A stretch of DNA of 54,675 nucleotides from Candidatus Kaiserbacteria bacterium (GTDB lineage: Bacteria > Patescibacteriota > Minisyncoccia > Phycocordibacterales > UBA2100), in NCBI GenBank assembly GCA_023267655.1, contig JAHFMV010000005.1:13200-67874 (forward strand). The letters are read 5' to 3'. How positions within the stretch are numbered: position 1 is the first letter of the stretch; the number at the start of each line of letters is the position of its first letter. This document shows positions 15,727 through 22,969 of the stretch, piece after piece. The notes under the pieces were generated by a model that was not told the DNA's origin, ran no database searches, and saw only the letters and a program-made list of their open reading frames with translations. The translations under genes and the position numbers were made by a program.

Positions 15727-16143
15727 ATGTCTCGAAGACTGTACCAGCAGACCCACGCAACGTGGGTCTGTGACTATCACATCGTCTGGTGCCCCAAGTA
15801 CCGTCAGCCGGTACTGAAGGATGCATACATCAAACAGGAACTGAAGAGAATGTTCAAGTACATTGCGAAGTGGAAAGAGTTGTCCATTCACGCTTGGCAC
15901 ATCGGGGACGAACACATTCACCTTTCTATCTCGATACCGCCAAAGTACTCAGCGGCGTACATCGTGCAAGTTCTGAAAGGAAAGACGTCCATGTGGGTGA
16001 AGAAAAAAGTCAAGAAGATACCTCCGGGCACCTTTTGGGCACGAGGGTACTTTGTCTCCACTTTGGGTCTCAAGAAAGAACAAGTGCTTGCCTACATCAA
16101 CAACCAGCGCCACCACCAGATCGACATGAATACCTTGTTCTAA
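15727..16143 (+). CDS. tnpA: IS200/IS605-family Y1 transposase TnpA
   Basis: 138 residues, complete. It has the single-strand transposase layout: YHIVWCPKYRQPVL at the N-terminus, the metal-binding HUH motif as HIH in GDEHIHLSI (near 60-65), and the catalytic tyrosine in EQVLAYINNQ near 120. It cuts and rejoins single-stranded DNA at hairpin ends. No TnpB accompanies it, so the element is IS200-type. A GTCCGC-GAA-GCGGAC hairpin follows the stop. Confidence 0.93.
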   Translation: MSRRLYQQTHATWVCDYHIVWCPKYRQPVLKDAYIKQELKRMFKYIAKWKELSIHAWHIGDEHIHLSISIPPKYSAAYIVQVLKGKTSMWVKKKVKKIPPGTFWARGYFVSTLGLKKEQVLAYINNQRHHQIDMNTLF

Positions 16144-16158
16144 GTCCGCGAAGCGGAC
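16144..16158 (+). terminator. Short hairpin after tnpA
   Basis: GTCCGC-GAA-GCGGAC immediately after the transposase stop codon, inside the IS element. Confidence 0.5.
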
Positions 16159-16209
16159 ACAAAGGAAGCCACCGGCTTTAGCCGGTGGCTTTCACTTGCA
16201 AACGAAAAC

Positions 16210-16611
16210 TTACATCGTCGCGCCCATGCCCATCGAAGACGACGGCATCGCCATCGACTCCTCTTTCATCATAAAGCCCGCATAGAGAGCAACTGCTGCG
16301 ATCACGAGATGCAGAAGATTGTCCGCCATGTTGACCATAATGAGACCGAGAACCGTATCGCCTTGCACGAAGCCGACGACGGTTACGATACCGTAGACAA
16401 CGCCGAAGATCTGGAAGTACATCTTCGGACTGAAGTACCCCATCGCCGCCGCGAGCGCTGCAAGACCGGTGACGAGATGGATGATGTTATGCAACCCGCC
16501 CACCATAAAGATGCCGAGGAGCATGTCGTTCGTCGTGAGACCCGGGACGAACCCGAGAACGCCGACGAGCGTAAGCACAACCCCGAAAACCCACGAAAGT
16601 GTTTTTAACAT
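16210..16611 (-). CDS. DUF4383 four-helix membrane protein
   Basis: 133 residues, four hydrophobic helices: LSWVFGVVLTLVGVLGFVP, LLGIFMVGGLHNIIHLVTGLAALAAAMG, IFGVVYGIVTVVGFVQG, and DNLLHLVIAAVALYAGF. The twice-repeated HNIIHLVTG / DNLLHLVIA is the DUF4383 signature. The tail ESMAMPSSSMGMGATM is Met-rich. The function of the family is unknown. The start at 16611 avoids a non-homologous Cys-rich extension. Confidence 0.82.
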   Translation of the reverse strand: MLKTLSWVFGVVLTLVGVLGFVPGLTTNDMLLGIFMVGGLHNIIHLVTGLAALAAAMGYFSPKMYFQIFGVVYGIVTVVGFVQGDTVLGLIMVNMADNLLHLVIAAVALYAGFMMKEESMAMPSSSMGMGATM

Positions 16612-16740
16612 ATCTGATTGTTGATGCTGATAATATAGAAACGTATTGGCGCACGCTGTTTCTAGGCAGCACCAACAATCGACCCATGCAGTAATTGTCG
16701 CGCACCCCACCTGCACGTCAAGTCATGGTGGTGGATGAAC

Positions 16741-17853
16741 TTAGTGGTCTTCGGTGTTTGTTTGCACGGGCTGCGCGACCTTTTCAATCGTAAAGGCGAC
16801 GCGGCCGATAAGTTTGTTCCCCGTTTGTACATTGACCCGCCACTTTCCCGGCAGCGTGTTGTCGAGGATCGTGTAGCCGCGATACCCTTCGCCGCGTCCG
16901 CCACTAATTACAAACGCAACAGAATTTATCACCACCCACTTTCCCGTCGTCTCGTCGTAGTGCTCCCAGTTGTGGATGATGGTCGTCGAAAGGTTGGTCG
17001 GCGCGAAGATCGCGGTAAAGACATACACGCGCTCGCCCGGCGCGAGATGATACGTGGTGTTGTAGTTAAGATATTTCTGGTACCACAAGAGCGGCTCGGC
17101 TTTTACCTGGTACACGTCGCCGATTTTCTTCACGCTATGATAGACGCCGGCTTCTTTGAGCGCGAGCGGTAGCGGCGGAATCGCGTTCGTGAAATAGAGG
17201 ACGTTGAAAATAAGGAAAATCGACGCGATCGATTGTCGCAGACGCCATTTTGATACGCGGAACACGTCGGGAGCGAGAAGCGCAAAAGCGCGTATGAACA
17301 CAAACGTAATACCGACCGCGATCGCTTCGCTGATCAGAAATTCAATCGTCCCTATTTTCCCCGTCAGAACCGGCAGAAAAAAGATCCAAAATGACATGAG
17401 CGCAAGAAAAAGCATGCTGCCCTGGAATGCGAAATTTTCGTACAGGCGTCGAAAGCGTTCGTTACCGACGAGCAAACCCGCGAGGATCGCGACGAAGACC
17501 CAACTGGTCGCGTACGCCGCGCTATGCAGATATAGAACGAGATATCCTGAAAAGAGGCCGCCGAACGCGAATTGGATCGCGACGGGGATGTACGGCACGA
17601 TCGCGAGAAAGACTTTCCCGCGCAGACGCCCCGATTTAATCATGTGGAACGCAAGGATGCAGAGCGACGCGACGACAAAGTAAAAAAAGAGGAGCGCGTT
17701 CGAGCGCAGCTGATCGACACGACGCAAGATGATGTTGTCGAGCGTAAAGCCAACGATGAGGGAGAGTGGAGAAATGTATCGCTCGTACCAGCGGATCAAT
17801 TCTTCCGTCGAGCGTGGAAGCTTTGCCGGAATCCTGGCAAGGTACTTTCGCAT
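16741..17853 (-). CDS. Polytopic membrane protein with C-terminal DUF2914 domain
   Basis: 370 residues. The N-terminal ~230 hold seven or so transmembrane helices, e.g. ALLFFYFVVASLCILAFHM and VFLAIVPYIPVAIQFAFG. The C-terminal ~110, with VYVFTAIFAPTNLSTTIIHNWEHYDETTGKW, GYRGYTILDNTLPGKWRVNVQTGNKLIGRVAFTI, fits DUF2914, a beta domain expected outside the membrane. Its role is unknown. No close -10 hexamer is seen. A bidirectional hairpin (17880-17902) separates it from the next gene. Confidence 0.78.
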   Translation of the reverse strand: MRKYLARIPAKLPRSTEELIRWYERYISPLSLIVGFTLDNIILRRVDQLRSNALLFFYFVVASLCILAFHMIKSGRLRGKVFLAIVPYIPVAIQFAFGGLFSGYLVLYLHSAAYATSWVFVAILAGLLVGNERFRRLYENFAFQGSMLFLALMSFWIFFLPVLTGKIGTIEFLISEAIAVGITFVFIRAFALLAPDVFRVSKWRLRQSIASIFLIFNVLYFTNAIPPLPLALKEAGVYHSVKKIGDVYQVKAEPLLWYQKYLNYNTTYHLAPGERVYVFTAIFAPTNLSTTIIHNWEHYDETTGKWVVINSVAFVISGGRGEGYRGYTILDNTLPGKWRVNVQTGNKLIGRVAFTIEKVAQPVQTNTEDH

Positions 17854-17879
17854 CGACTAATCATAACAATAAAACAGTA

Positions 17880-17902
17880 GGGGCGAGCTGATTGCTCGCC
17901 CC
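17880..17902. terminator. Terminator hairpin
   Basis: GGGGCGAGC-TGATT-GCTCGCCCC, perfect 9-bp stem between two minus-strand genes; it ends the 17915-18535 gene. Confidence 0.7.
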
Positions 17903-17914
17903 AATTGCGAAGAT

Positions 17915-18535
17915 TTATTCTTGCCCTTTCCGAAGTTTCTCCCAACGATCTCGCAGTTTCCCGAACGCTGCGGCATAGTGTCTATTCCATTCGTCAGTTT
18001 TTTTCCTATCTCTCGGTGTTGGTATTCTCTTTGCAGAATTGTGAAGCAATTCTTCCAGACGTTGCAGGAATTGTATATCGTCCGGTAAATCGCCGTCCTC
18101 AATCACTCGACAACTTAGAATGTGGTTTGCGACAGGATCCTGACTGTCCGAAAGTGCATCCAAGTAATCGACAAAATCTCGATTAATCGTGGGCGGCGGT
18201 TTTTCAGGATCGCCCGATTCCCCACGCGCTGATCGAGATTTTTTGTACAATCCCCATCGATGTCCTCGTATCCTATTTCCCACTCGGTCACAGTGCTCTC
18301 TATCTTCATCACTGAATTCAAACCCCTCTCTACCAGACCTGTTTGATACATCAACCCAAAGGTCGAAGAAAGTCGATCCTAGTGCCCGCAGAAGATCAAA
18401 ATCATCTGGTAACTGATTGTTTTCAATTTCGGAAGACTTCTTTTTGAGGAACGTAAATACTACCTGTGAGTTTTGTTCGAGCTTAAACCTTGCCACCTCT
18501 TTCTTGAACACTTCGATCCATGTTTGATCTATCAT
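17915..18535 (-). CDS. Hypothetical 206-residue soluble protein
   Basis: A highly charged, mostly helical protein, MIDQTWIEVFKKEVARFKLEQNSQVVFTFLKKKSSEIEN...; no domain recognised. The repeated phrases QLPDDFDLLRALGS and DLPDDIQFLQRLEELL suggest an internal duplication. The start at 18535 is set by a strong AAGGAGG ribosome-binding site 5 nt upstream; most genes here lack one. It has its own terminator downstream. Confidence 0.65.
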   Translation of the reverse strand: MIDQTWIEVFKKEVARFKLEQNSQVVFTFLKKKSSEIENNQLPDDFDLLRALGSTFFDLWVDVSNRSGREGFEFSDEDREHCDRVGNRIRGHRWGLYKKSRSARGESGDPEKPPPTINRDFVDYLDALSDSQDPVANHILSCRVIEDGDLPDDIQFLQRLEELLHNSAKRIPTPRDRKKTDEWNRHYAAAFGKLRDRWEKLRKGQE

Positions 18536-18672
18536 TGCCGCCTCCTTTTCGCTATCTAGTGAAGTTTGTGCGGACTGTGCTCGTGGTTCCGGATTGCGAC
18601 GCATGCCACGATCATAACATCCCTATTTTCTAAGCGGAGCTTATCAGATTTGCCGACAAATCAAAATGAATG

Positions 18673-18754
18673 TGCGCCGGAGAGGACTTGAACCTCCACA
18701 CCTTTCGGCACCAGCACCTCATGCTGGCGTGTATACCAATTTCACCACCGGCGC
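18673..18754 (-). tRNA. tRNA-Leu (GAG)
   Basis: 82 nt with a long variable arm. The anticodon arm is CCAGC-ATGAGGT-GCTGG (GAG), the acceptor GCGCCGG/CCGGCGC, the discriminator A. The CCA end is not encoded. A LAGLIDADG gene ends 9 nt upstream of its 5' end. Confidence 0.92.
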
Positions 18755-18763
18755 ATTAAAGCC

Positions 18764-19426
18764 TTATAGCTTCTCCCCTACTATACGCAACATCTTGTTT
18801 ATTTTCAATCTTTTGCGAGACAAATAAATACAGTTCTTTCGGCTATACATTTTACGAAGAAGTATCAAAGACTCCTTTTTTGCATATTTAAGTTGATGTA
18901 ATACTTGCCTCGGTCCGCCGTGCGTCATATGGCCATGCAACCCGAGATGACGTGCGATAGTTTCTTGAAGCCAATCAACATGAGCTCGGCTTGCCGAAAC
19001 GAATGTCGTGTAGAACATAAAACTCGATCGCCATCTTTTATCCCAATACGAATACGTGCATCCATCACCATCGAAAGATCCTCGAAGAAAATCAAAAAAA
19101 TACTCGTCAGGAATTTTAACTTCTCCGATGACTTTCGATTTATTCGGCATCAAACCTATGTTCATCAGAAATTGATAAAACAAAACGTCGCCAAATTGGA
19201 CACGCATTGCTCCCTTTCCTTTGTTCTCGACTTTTCCAATATGCATCTTTATATCAAGCGCTCTCATGTAATTCTCAAGCTGATCGCGGTCAGCCGATGT
19301 AAGAATGATGTGGCGACCGCTTGAAGATAGACACCCGTCGGAAACAAGCAGACCGATCGCGTACGCAAAATTTGGCGACCATTTTATTTTCACTTTTCCT
19401 TTCGGTTTTGGTCCCCGCTTCCCCAT
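18764..19426 (-). CDS. Free-standing LAGLIDADG homing endonuclease
   Basis: 220 residues with two LAGLIDADG helices, YAIGLLVSDG (22-31) and FLRGSFDGDG (113-122), so a two-motif monomeric enzyme. The C-terminal part MYSRKNCIYLSRKRLKINKML is basic and fits DNA contact. Such enzymes make double-strand cuts at 15-30 bp sites and spread themselves or an intron. Here it is not within an intron: it ends 9 nt before the 5' end of an uninterrupted tRNA-Leu. No splice elements seen. Confidence 0.88.
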   Translation of the reverse strand: MGKRGPKPKGKVKIKWSPNFAYAIGLLVSDGCLSSSGRHIILTSADRDQLENYMRALDIKMHIGKVENKGKGAMRVQFGDVLFYQFLMNIGLMPNKSKVIGEVKIPDEYFFDFLRGSFDGDGCTYSYWDKRWRSSFMFYTTFVSASRAHVDWLQETIARHLGLHGHMTHGGPRQVLHQLKYAKKESLILLRKMYSRKNCIYLSRKRLKINKMLRIVGEKL

Positions 19427-19502
19427 GTAACCATTATCTCATACCTCAAGTATATAGCAGCTACCAATTGTGGATAAATAAAAAATGTCCGCCCCGACAC
19501 TT

Positions 19503-19931
19503 TTACTTATTCTCCTCAACAGTACCAGCTACAGATGCGACTGGTTCTTCGGCAGCCGATTCTGCATTTACATCCGCATTCGTCACAAGACGTGCGCGGC
19601 GGAGCTGACGGCGAGACTCGCGCGCAACCTTTTCACGGATGAAGTAGAGTTTCGCGCGGCGCACGCGGGCACGCTTGACCAATTCAACGCGGTCAATCAT
19701 CGGAGAATGTACCGGGAAGATTTTCTCAACACCGACGCCGGAAGCAACTTTGCGAACCGTAAAGGTGCCGCCTGTTTCGTTACCATGCTTGCGCGCAAGG
19801 ACGAGGCCTTCAAACGCCTGGAGGCGGGTCTTCCCCTTTTCCTCGATCTTCTGCCAGACGCGCACGGTATCCCCCGGCATCAAATCCGAGATTTTGCTGC
19901 CTGCGCTCTTTGCTTTGGTTGCTGCGGCCAT
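19503..19931 (-). CDS. rplS: 50S ribosomal protein L19
   Basis: 142 residues. [91 protein letters not shown] is the canonical L19 fold at the 30S-50S interface. A short N-terminal Ala/Lys extension and a ~30-residue acidic C-terminal tail ([25 protein letters not shown]) go beyond the usual ~115 residues, a common trait of Patescibacteria L19. Confidence 0.96.
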   Translation of the reverse strand: MAAATKAKSAGSKISDLMPGDTVRVWQKIEEKGKTRLQAFEGLVLARKHGNETGGTFTVRKVASGVGVEKIFPVHSPMIDRVELVKRARVRRAKLYFIREKVARESRRQLRRARLVTNADVNAESAAEEPVASVAGTVEENK

Positions 19932-19986
19932 AACGGGAGGACTTTAACACGACAGCGCCTCGAGGGCAACTGAGCGTACAAGAATT

Positions 19987-20011
19987 GAGCTCCGCCTTGG
20001 TAGGGGAGCTC
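19987..20011. terminator. Terminator-like hairpin between the IalB-like gene and rplS
   Basis: GAGCTCC pairs with GGAGCTC around an 11-nt loop, downstream of the minus-strand gene at 20022. Confidence 0.5.
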
Positions 20012-20021
20012 TGCGTTCTGA

Positions 20022-20546
20022 TTATTTGATACCGACAAGCCTGGCCATCCCTTCCAGGGCATTGCTGAGCCCCGTCACTGCTATGGGAAGTTGAATACCT
20101 TCTTTCTCAGTAATTTTGTAAGAGACAAGTAGGGTTCTACTTGAGGTAAGATTTGAGATCTCTTCCTTTGACAGTTGGATCTCTGCTTCGCATGTTTTTT
20201 CCATGCAGTGGTTGATGAATGCGAGTCCCCACTGACCTTTATCAATCACGAGATCGACCCGGTCATCTCGATATTCAAAGATGGGGATACGGACGATCAT
20301 TCGCACCACTTTGTGCTCATCATAACGAAATGCTACACCGACATAGTATTGCTCTTTACTAATGGCCTTTACTGACTGGACAATCGAGCAACTATTGACC
20401 GTCATCGACGTAGGGCTCTTTTCGCAGTAGAGCGCCCAACCCTCAAATTTCTCTCGAAGTTCCACTTCTGCTGTCGCGTGCGTCGTGAATAATGCGATAA
20501 TACCGAACATCAGTGATAAGCGGTTCACGCTGTCCTCCATCGTCAA
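20022..20546 (-). CDS. IalB-like (invasion-associated locus B) secreted protein
   Basis: 174 residues with a signal peptide (LSLMFGIIALFTTHATA), then FEGWALYCEKSPTSMTVNSCSIVQ, VAFRY, a long beta region and WGLAFINHCMEKTCEAEIQLSKEEI. The paired Cys (YC...SC and HC...TC) and the F-x-x-W-x-x-x-C opening fit the IalB family, otherwise best known from Alphaproteobacteria. It probably binds something at the cell surface; the role in this cell is open. The leader is long with an AGAGG ribosome-binding site, unlike the leaderless majority. This could be a transferred gene. Confidence 0.65.
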   Translation of the reverse strand: MTMEDSVNRLSLMFGIIALFTTHATAEVELREKFEGWALYCEKSPTSMTVNSCSIVQSVKAISKEQYYVGVAFRYDEHKVVRMIVRIPIFEYRDDRVDLVIDKGQWGLAFINHCMEKTCEAEIQLSKEEISNLTSSRTLLVSYKITEKEGIQLPIAVTGLSNALEGMARLVGIK

Positions 20547-20604
20547 GAACCTCTGCTAAGAGCACGGTATCAAAATTACCCCACGTCGGCAACGACTAGT
20601 AGGC

Positions 20605-21285
20605 CTATTTGCCGTGACGTCGTTCTCGTTCCGCGTATTCTGCCAAGACTGCATCAAGCGACGCCTCATTAAAATCCGGCCAATGCGGTTTGATAAAGAA
20701 AAGCTCGCTGTACGCGGCTTGCCACAATAGAAAGTTTGAAAGTCGGTGTTCCCCACTTGTGCGGATGATGATGTCCGGATCCGGCATTTCTGCGCTCCAC
20801 ATGTGGGCGCGGAGAGATTCTTCCGTTATAACGCCATCAGAGGCGGCAGCTTGAGCTGCCGCAGTGATTTCGGCACGTGCACCGTATGAAAGACAGATCC
20901 ATAGTGTCATTTTTGAATTCGCTTTCGTTTTTTCTTCGGCCTCGCGTATGCCATCTTGTATATCTTGTGAAAATCGCTCGCGTTGCCCGATAAAACGCGT
21001 GCGGATTCCTTCTTTCCCCAATTCCTCGCCGCTGTCACGAATAGCGCCGCGGAAAATATCCATAAGGTACGCAACTTCCTCTTCTGATCGTTTCCAATTC
21101 TCTGTTGAAAATGCGTAGACGACGAGATGCGGGATATTCCGATCACGCACCCACCGCGCAGCAGATTTTAAATTATTGAATCCACGGCGATGCCCTTCGA
21201 GCTGCGGCAATCCGCGCTCCTTTGCCCATCGGCGGTTGCCATCAAGAATAATGCCGATGCAGTGCACCGGCGTTGTATCAGCCAT
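20605..21285 (-). CDS. uppS: Isoprenyl transferase (undecaprenyl diphosphate synthase)
   Basis: 226 residues. The cis-prenyltransferase signatures are all present: GIILDGNRRWAKERGL (catalytic Asp), GHRRGFNNL, YAFSTENWKRSEEEV, and the C-terminal DPDIIIRTSGEHRLSNFLLWQAAYSELFF. It condenses isopentenyl diphosphate into the C55 lipid carrier for peptidoglycan. It is followed on the same strand by the acylphosphatase and cyclase genes only in the sense that they are transcribed toward it, 9 nt away, so it is probably in their operon. Confidence 0.93.
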   Translation of the reverse strand: MADTTPVHCIGIILDGNRRWAKERGLPQLEGHRRGFNNLKSAARWVRDRNIPHLVVYAFSTENWKRSEEEVAYLMDIFRGAIRDSGEELGKEGIRTRFIGQRERFSQDIQDGIREAEEKTKANSKMTLWICLSYGARAEITAAAQAAASDGVITEESLRAHMWSAEMPDPDIIIRTSGEHRLSNFLLWQAAYSELFFIKPHWPDFNEASLDAVLAEYAERERRHGK

Positions 21286-21294
21286 ATACCCACC

Positions 21295-21567
21295 TTAGTA
21301 GATTAAGTCGAATGAGTCAAAAGTCTTTTGTGGCACCCTCCATTCGACCGCAATATGCTCGACGTGCGAAAGTATAGAACCGGTGTGCAAATACTCAATT
21401 AATTTCTCAAGATTTTCTCTCGCTCCCTGTGCTACCGCTTCCACGGTCCCATCCGGCAAATTACGCACAAAGCCTGTCACTCTCACTTTTCGCGCCTTAC
21501 GGCAGGTAAAATCACGGAACATGACCATCTGAACCCTCCCTGATACGATTGCGCGGAATTCGTGCAT
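21295..21567 (-). CDS. acyP: Acylphosphatase-like protein
   Basis: 90 residues. FRAIVSGRVQMVMFRDFTCRKARKVRVTGFVRNLPDGTVEAVAQGARENLEKLIEYL is the acylphosphatase ferredoxin-like fold with the catalytic Arg in VMFRDF and Asn in VRNLPDG. The usual GRVQGV loop reads GRVQMV, a change in the phosphate-binding loop that may alter activity. It lies between the cyclase pair and uppS with 4-9 nt gaps, so it is co-transcribed. Confidence 0.83.
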   Translation of the reverse strand: MHEFRAIVSGRVQMVMFRDFTCRKARKVRVTGFVRNLPDGTVEAVAQGARENLEKLIEYLHTGSILSHVEHIAVEWRVPQKTFDSFDLIY

Positions 21568-21571
21568 ACGA

Positions 21572-21937
21572 TTACCTGGTGATCGAATCCACCTCCGCAC
21601 TTTTTCGTTCTTCACGACGGGCATAGACGATCGTTGCAATCGAGACAACTAAAGAAACCAGTACGATAAAAAGAAATGTCTCGATTTCTGCTCCAAAGAA
21701 TATCGTGTCGAATGTGCGAGCGGGATTATACGACCATGTCTGCCACTGTAATGCAAAATACTCTTCGGGTCCGGTGACAATCAAGAATAGCGCGATTGTT
21801 AGCGCAATCGATTTCCAGTCATCTGCAGTAATAAATGCAGAGCGCTTTCCTAACACACGCCCGACGCCATAGATCACAAGCGCGATGCTGCAAAAAATGA
21901 TAATGGTAGCCGCGTACGAGTAGACGTCGAAATTCAT
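21572..21937 (-). CDS. Lycopene cyclase-like subunit (CrtYd type)
   Basis: 121 residues, three transmembrane helices. TAIDDWKS-like start of helix 2, GPEEYFALQWQTWSYNPARTFDTIFFGAEIETFLFIVLVSL is the second-half equivalent of the lycopene cyclase domain, in which W-x-Y followed by an E-x-x-E-x-x-F helix is conserved. It overlaps the upstream subunit gene by 4 nt. Heterodimeric cyclases (CrtYc plus CrtYd) form beta or epsilon rings on lycopene in Actinobacteria and others. No other carotenoid gene lies here, so the substrate is unproven. Confidence 0.7.
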   Translation of the reverse strand: MNFDVYSYAATIIIFCSIALVIYGVGRVLGKRSAFITADDWKSIALTIALFLIVTGPEEYFALQWQTWSYNPARTFDTIFFGAEIETFLFIVLVSLVVSIATIVYARREERKSAEVDSITR

Positions 21938-22245
21938 ATGTGGCGTGCATCAATCCGCTTTCTAATGAGAAGGACAACGGTAGATATCTGCGCTGTGACC
22001 AGAATCATGAAAAGATATTCTTCGATCGGAAGCCCGAGAATTGGCAGCCCAATGTTTGTCCCCTCATGGAACCGCCATATGTCCGCGTAAACTGCCCATA
22101 TATCCCATGGGATGCTAAAAATAAGCGCCCATATGGCGCAGTAGATCACTGGTTTCCAATATTGCGTGAGGTATTTCCAATTGAGTACCCACAAGAAAAC
22201 CGTTGGAAGTATGATAAATATCGTAAGCCATATCACGTATTCCAT
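21934..22245 (-). CDS. Lycopene cyclase-domain subunit (CrtYc type)
   Basis: 103 residues with three transmembrane helices and the diagnostic stretch IPWDIWAVYADIWRFHEGTNIGLPILGLPIEEYLFMILV: a PWD motif and a LPIEE motif, which are the catalytic acids of the CarR/CrtYcd lycopene cyclase family. The start is 2 nt below the 3' end of tRNA-Val (22248), so the mRNA may be freed by tRNA 3' processing. The longer frame upstream is the tRNA itself. Confidence 0.8.
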   Translation of the reverse strand: MEYVIWLTIFIILPTVFLWVLNWKYLTQYWKPVIYCAIWALIFSIPWDIWAVYADIWRFHEGTNIGLPILGLPIEEYLFMILVTAQISTVVLLIRKRIDARHI

Positions 22246-22247
22246 GG

Positions 22248-22320
22248 TGGGCGATACAGGACTCGAACCTGTGACCTTTCCGGTGTAAACGGATTGCTCT
22301 ACCAACTGAGCTAATCGCCC
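22248..22320 (-). tRNA. tRNA-Val (TAC)
   Basis: Cloverleaf GGGCGAT...ATCGCCC-A, D-arm AGCTCAGTTGGTAGAGC, anticodon loop TTTACAC (TAC), T-loop TTCGAGT. There is one A-A mismatch at the top of the anticodon stem. No CCA is encoded. Confidence 0.93.
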
Positions 22321-22362
22321 GACGTTTGCACTCTATCATTTACGAATCGTTTTGCATCCCAC

Positions 22363-22544
22363 TGCCCTCGGGAGGAATCCTCTCGACTCGAGTTTTACCG
22401 TCATAAAATTCGGTCTCGAGCCGGCCCTCGCGGTTGCACATTGCTATGTACAACATCGCTCCGGGCTTCAATTCCTCCGCGCACGACGCGAAGGCGTCGT
22501 GCTCTCGTGCAAAAATGATTACATTTTTGCCCTCGGGAGGAATC
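22363..22544 (-). repeat. tRNA-Arg(UCU)-linked structured element with duplicated tRNA 3' end
   Basis: Downstream of tRNA-Arg(UCU), the last 17 nt of the tRNA (22528-22544) recur exactly at 22363-22379 in direct orientation, 165 bp apart. Between them lie a perfect GCACGACGC-CTTC-GCGTCGTGC hairpin (22481-22502) and a second hairpin (22433-22454) bounded by GGAGCGATGTT and AACCGCGAGG. A homologous element follows tRNA-Arg(GCG) at 32867-33047. The layout resembles an att-type duplication around a very small insert, or a structured RNA. Confidence 0.7.
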
Positions 22545-22599
22545 GAACCTCCATCAACGGCTTAGAAGTCCGCTGTTTTATCCATTAAACTACAAGGGC
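22528..22599 (-). tRNA. tRNA-Arg (TCT)
   Basis: 72 nt, GCCCTTG/CGAGGGC acceptor with A73, anticodon loop CTTCTAA (TCT), T-loop TTCGATT. A31-G39 is mismatched next to the loop. The CCA end is absent. Its last 17 nt are duplicated 165 bp further downstream. Confidence 0.9.
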
Positions 22600-22616
22600 G
22601 TGAAGCTATCCTACCA

Positions 22617-22640
22617 GCTCCAAGCTCCAAGCTCCAAGCT
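22617..22640. repeat. CTCCAAG word repeat
   Basis: Three tandem copies of GCTCCAA (AGCTCCAAGCTCCAAGCTCC) directly below the pilus gene stop; another intergenic word patch. Confidence 0.55.
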
Positions 22641-22644
22641 TTCC

Positions 22645-22968
22645 CTACGACGGATCACGCACCAAAACGGGTGCCGTTTTGCGACTATTGTACTTCGTCG
22701 CGCGCGCATCAAAGCCGTCGAGGACTGTTTCAAGGTCGCTCTTCGTGAGCGATTTTTGCGCATGCCCGCCGACCACCGTGTCGGAATCACTGGTGAGCGG
22801 CTGCAAAAATTCCCAGACACCAAAGGCGATCGAGCCGACCACGACGAGCGTAAACACCGAACCAATGAGCGCCCAGTACACGCTTCCAAGGAAGCGCACC
22901 GCTTCCGGCTCCGAACGTGCCGCGTACGCGTCTTTTATTTTTATCGATACTTGTGTGTCGAATCGCAT
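22645..22968 (-). CDS. Small membrane protein of the pil cluster
   Basis: 107 residues with one transmembrane helix (about 31-51, YWALIGSVFTLVVVGSIAFGVWEF), a cytoplasmic N-terminus and a ~55-residue outer part: TSDSDTVVGGHAQKSLTKSDLETVLDGFDARATKYNSRKT. It starts 1 nt after the PilO stop, as the last gene of pilM-pilN-pilO, so a role in pilus assembly (place of PilP) is inferred. No PilP sequence motif is seen. Confidence 0.65.
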   Translation of the reverse strand: MRFDTQVSIKIKDAYAARSEPEAVRFLGSVYWALIGSVFTLVVVGSIAFGVWEFLQPLTSDSDTVVGGHAQKSLTKSDLETVLDGFDARATKYNSRKTAPVLVRDPS

Positions 22969-22969
22969 A

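Larger units (their letters stand above)
15639..16190 (+). mobile_element. IS200-like insertion sequence
   Basis: One Y1 transposase gene flanked by subterminal hairpins: left CCCCGGC-TTCA-GCCGGGG (15639-15656) and right AGCCACCGGC-TTTA-GCCGGTGGCT (16167-16190). Both have the same loop pattern around GGC...GCC. The bounds given are the hairpins; the cleavage sites lie slightly outside. There are no target duplications, as expected for this family. The element looks complete and potentially active. Confidence 0.85.

Noticed and set aside
18764-19426. Intein or intron context for the LAGLIDADG gene
   Set aside because: No extein reading frame flanks it, and tRNA-Leu and rplS are both intact, so it is free-standing.
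22352-22588. A 78-codon plus-strand frame across the tRNA-Arg(UCU) element
   Set aside because: It covers a tRNA and its linked hairpins, so it is not a coding gene.
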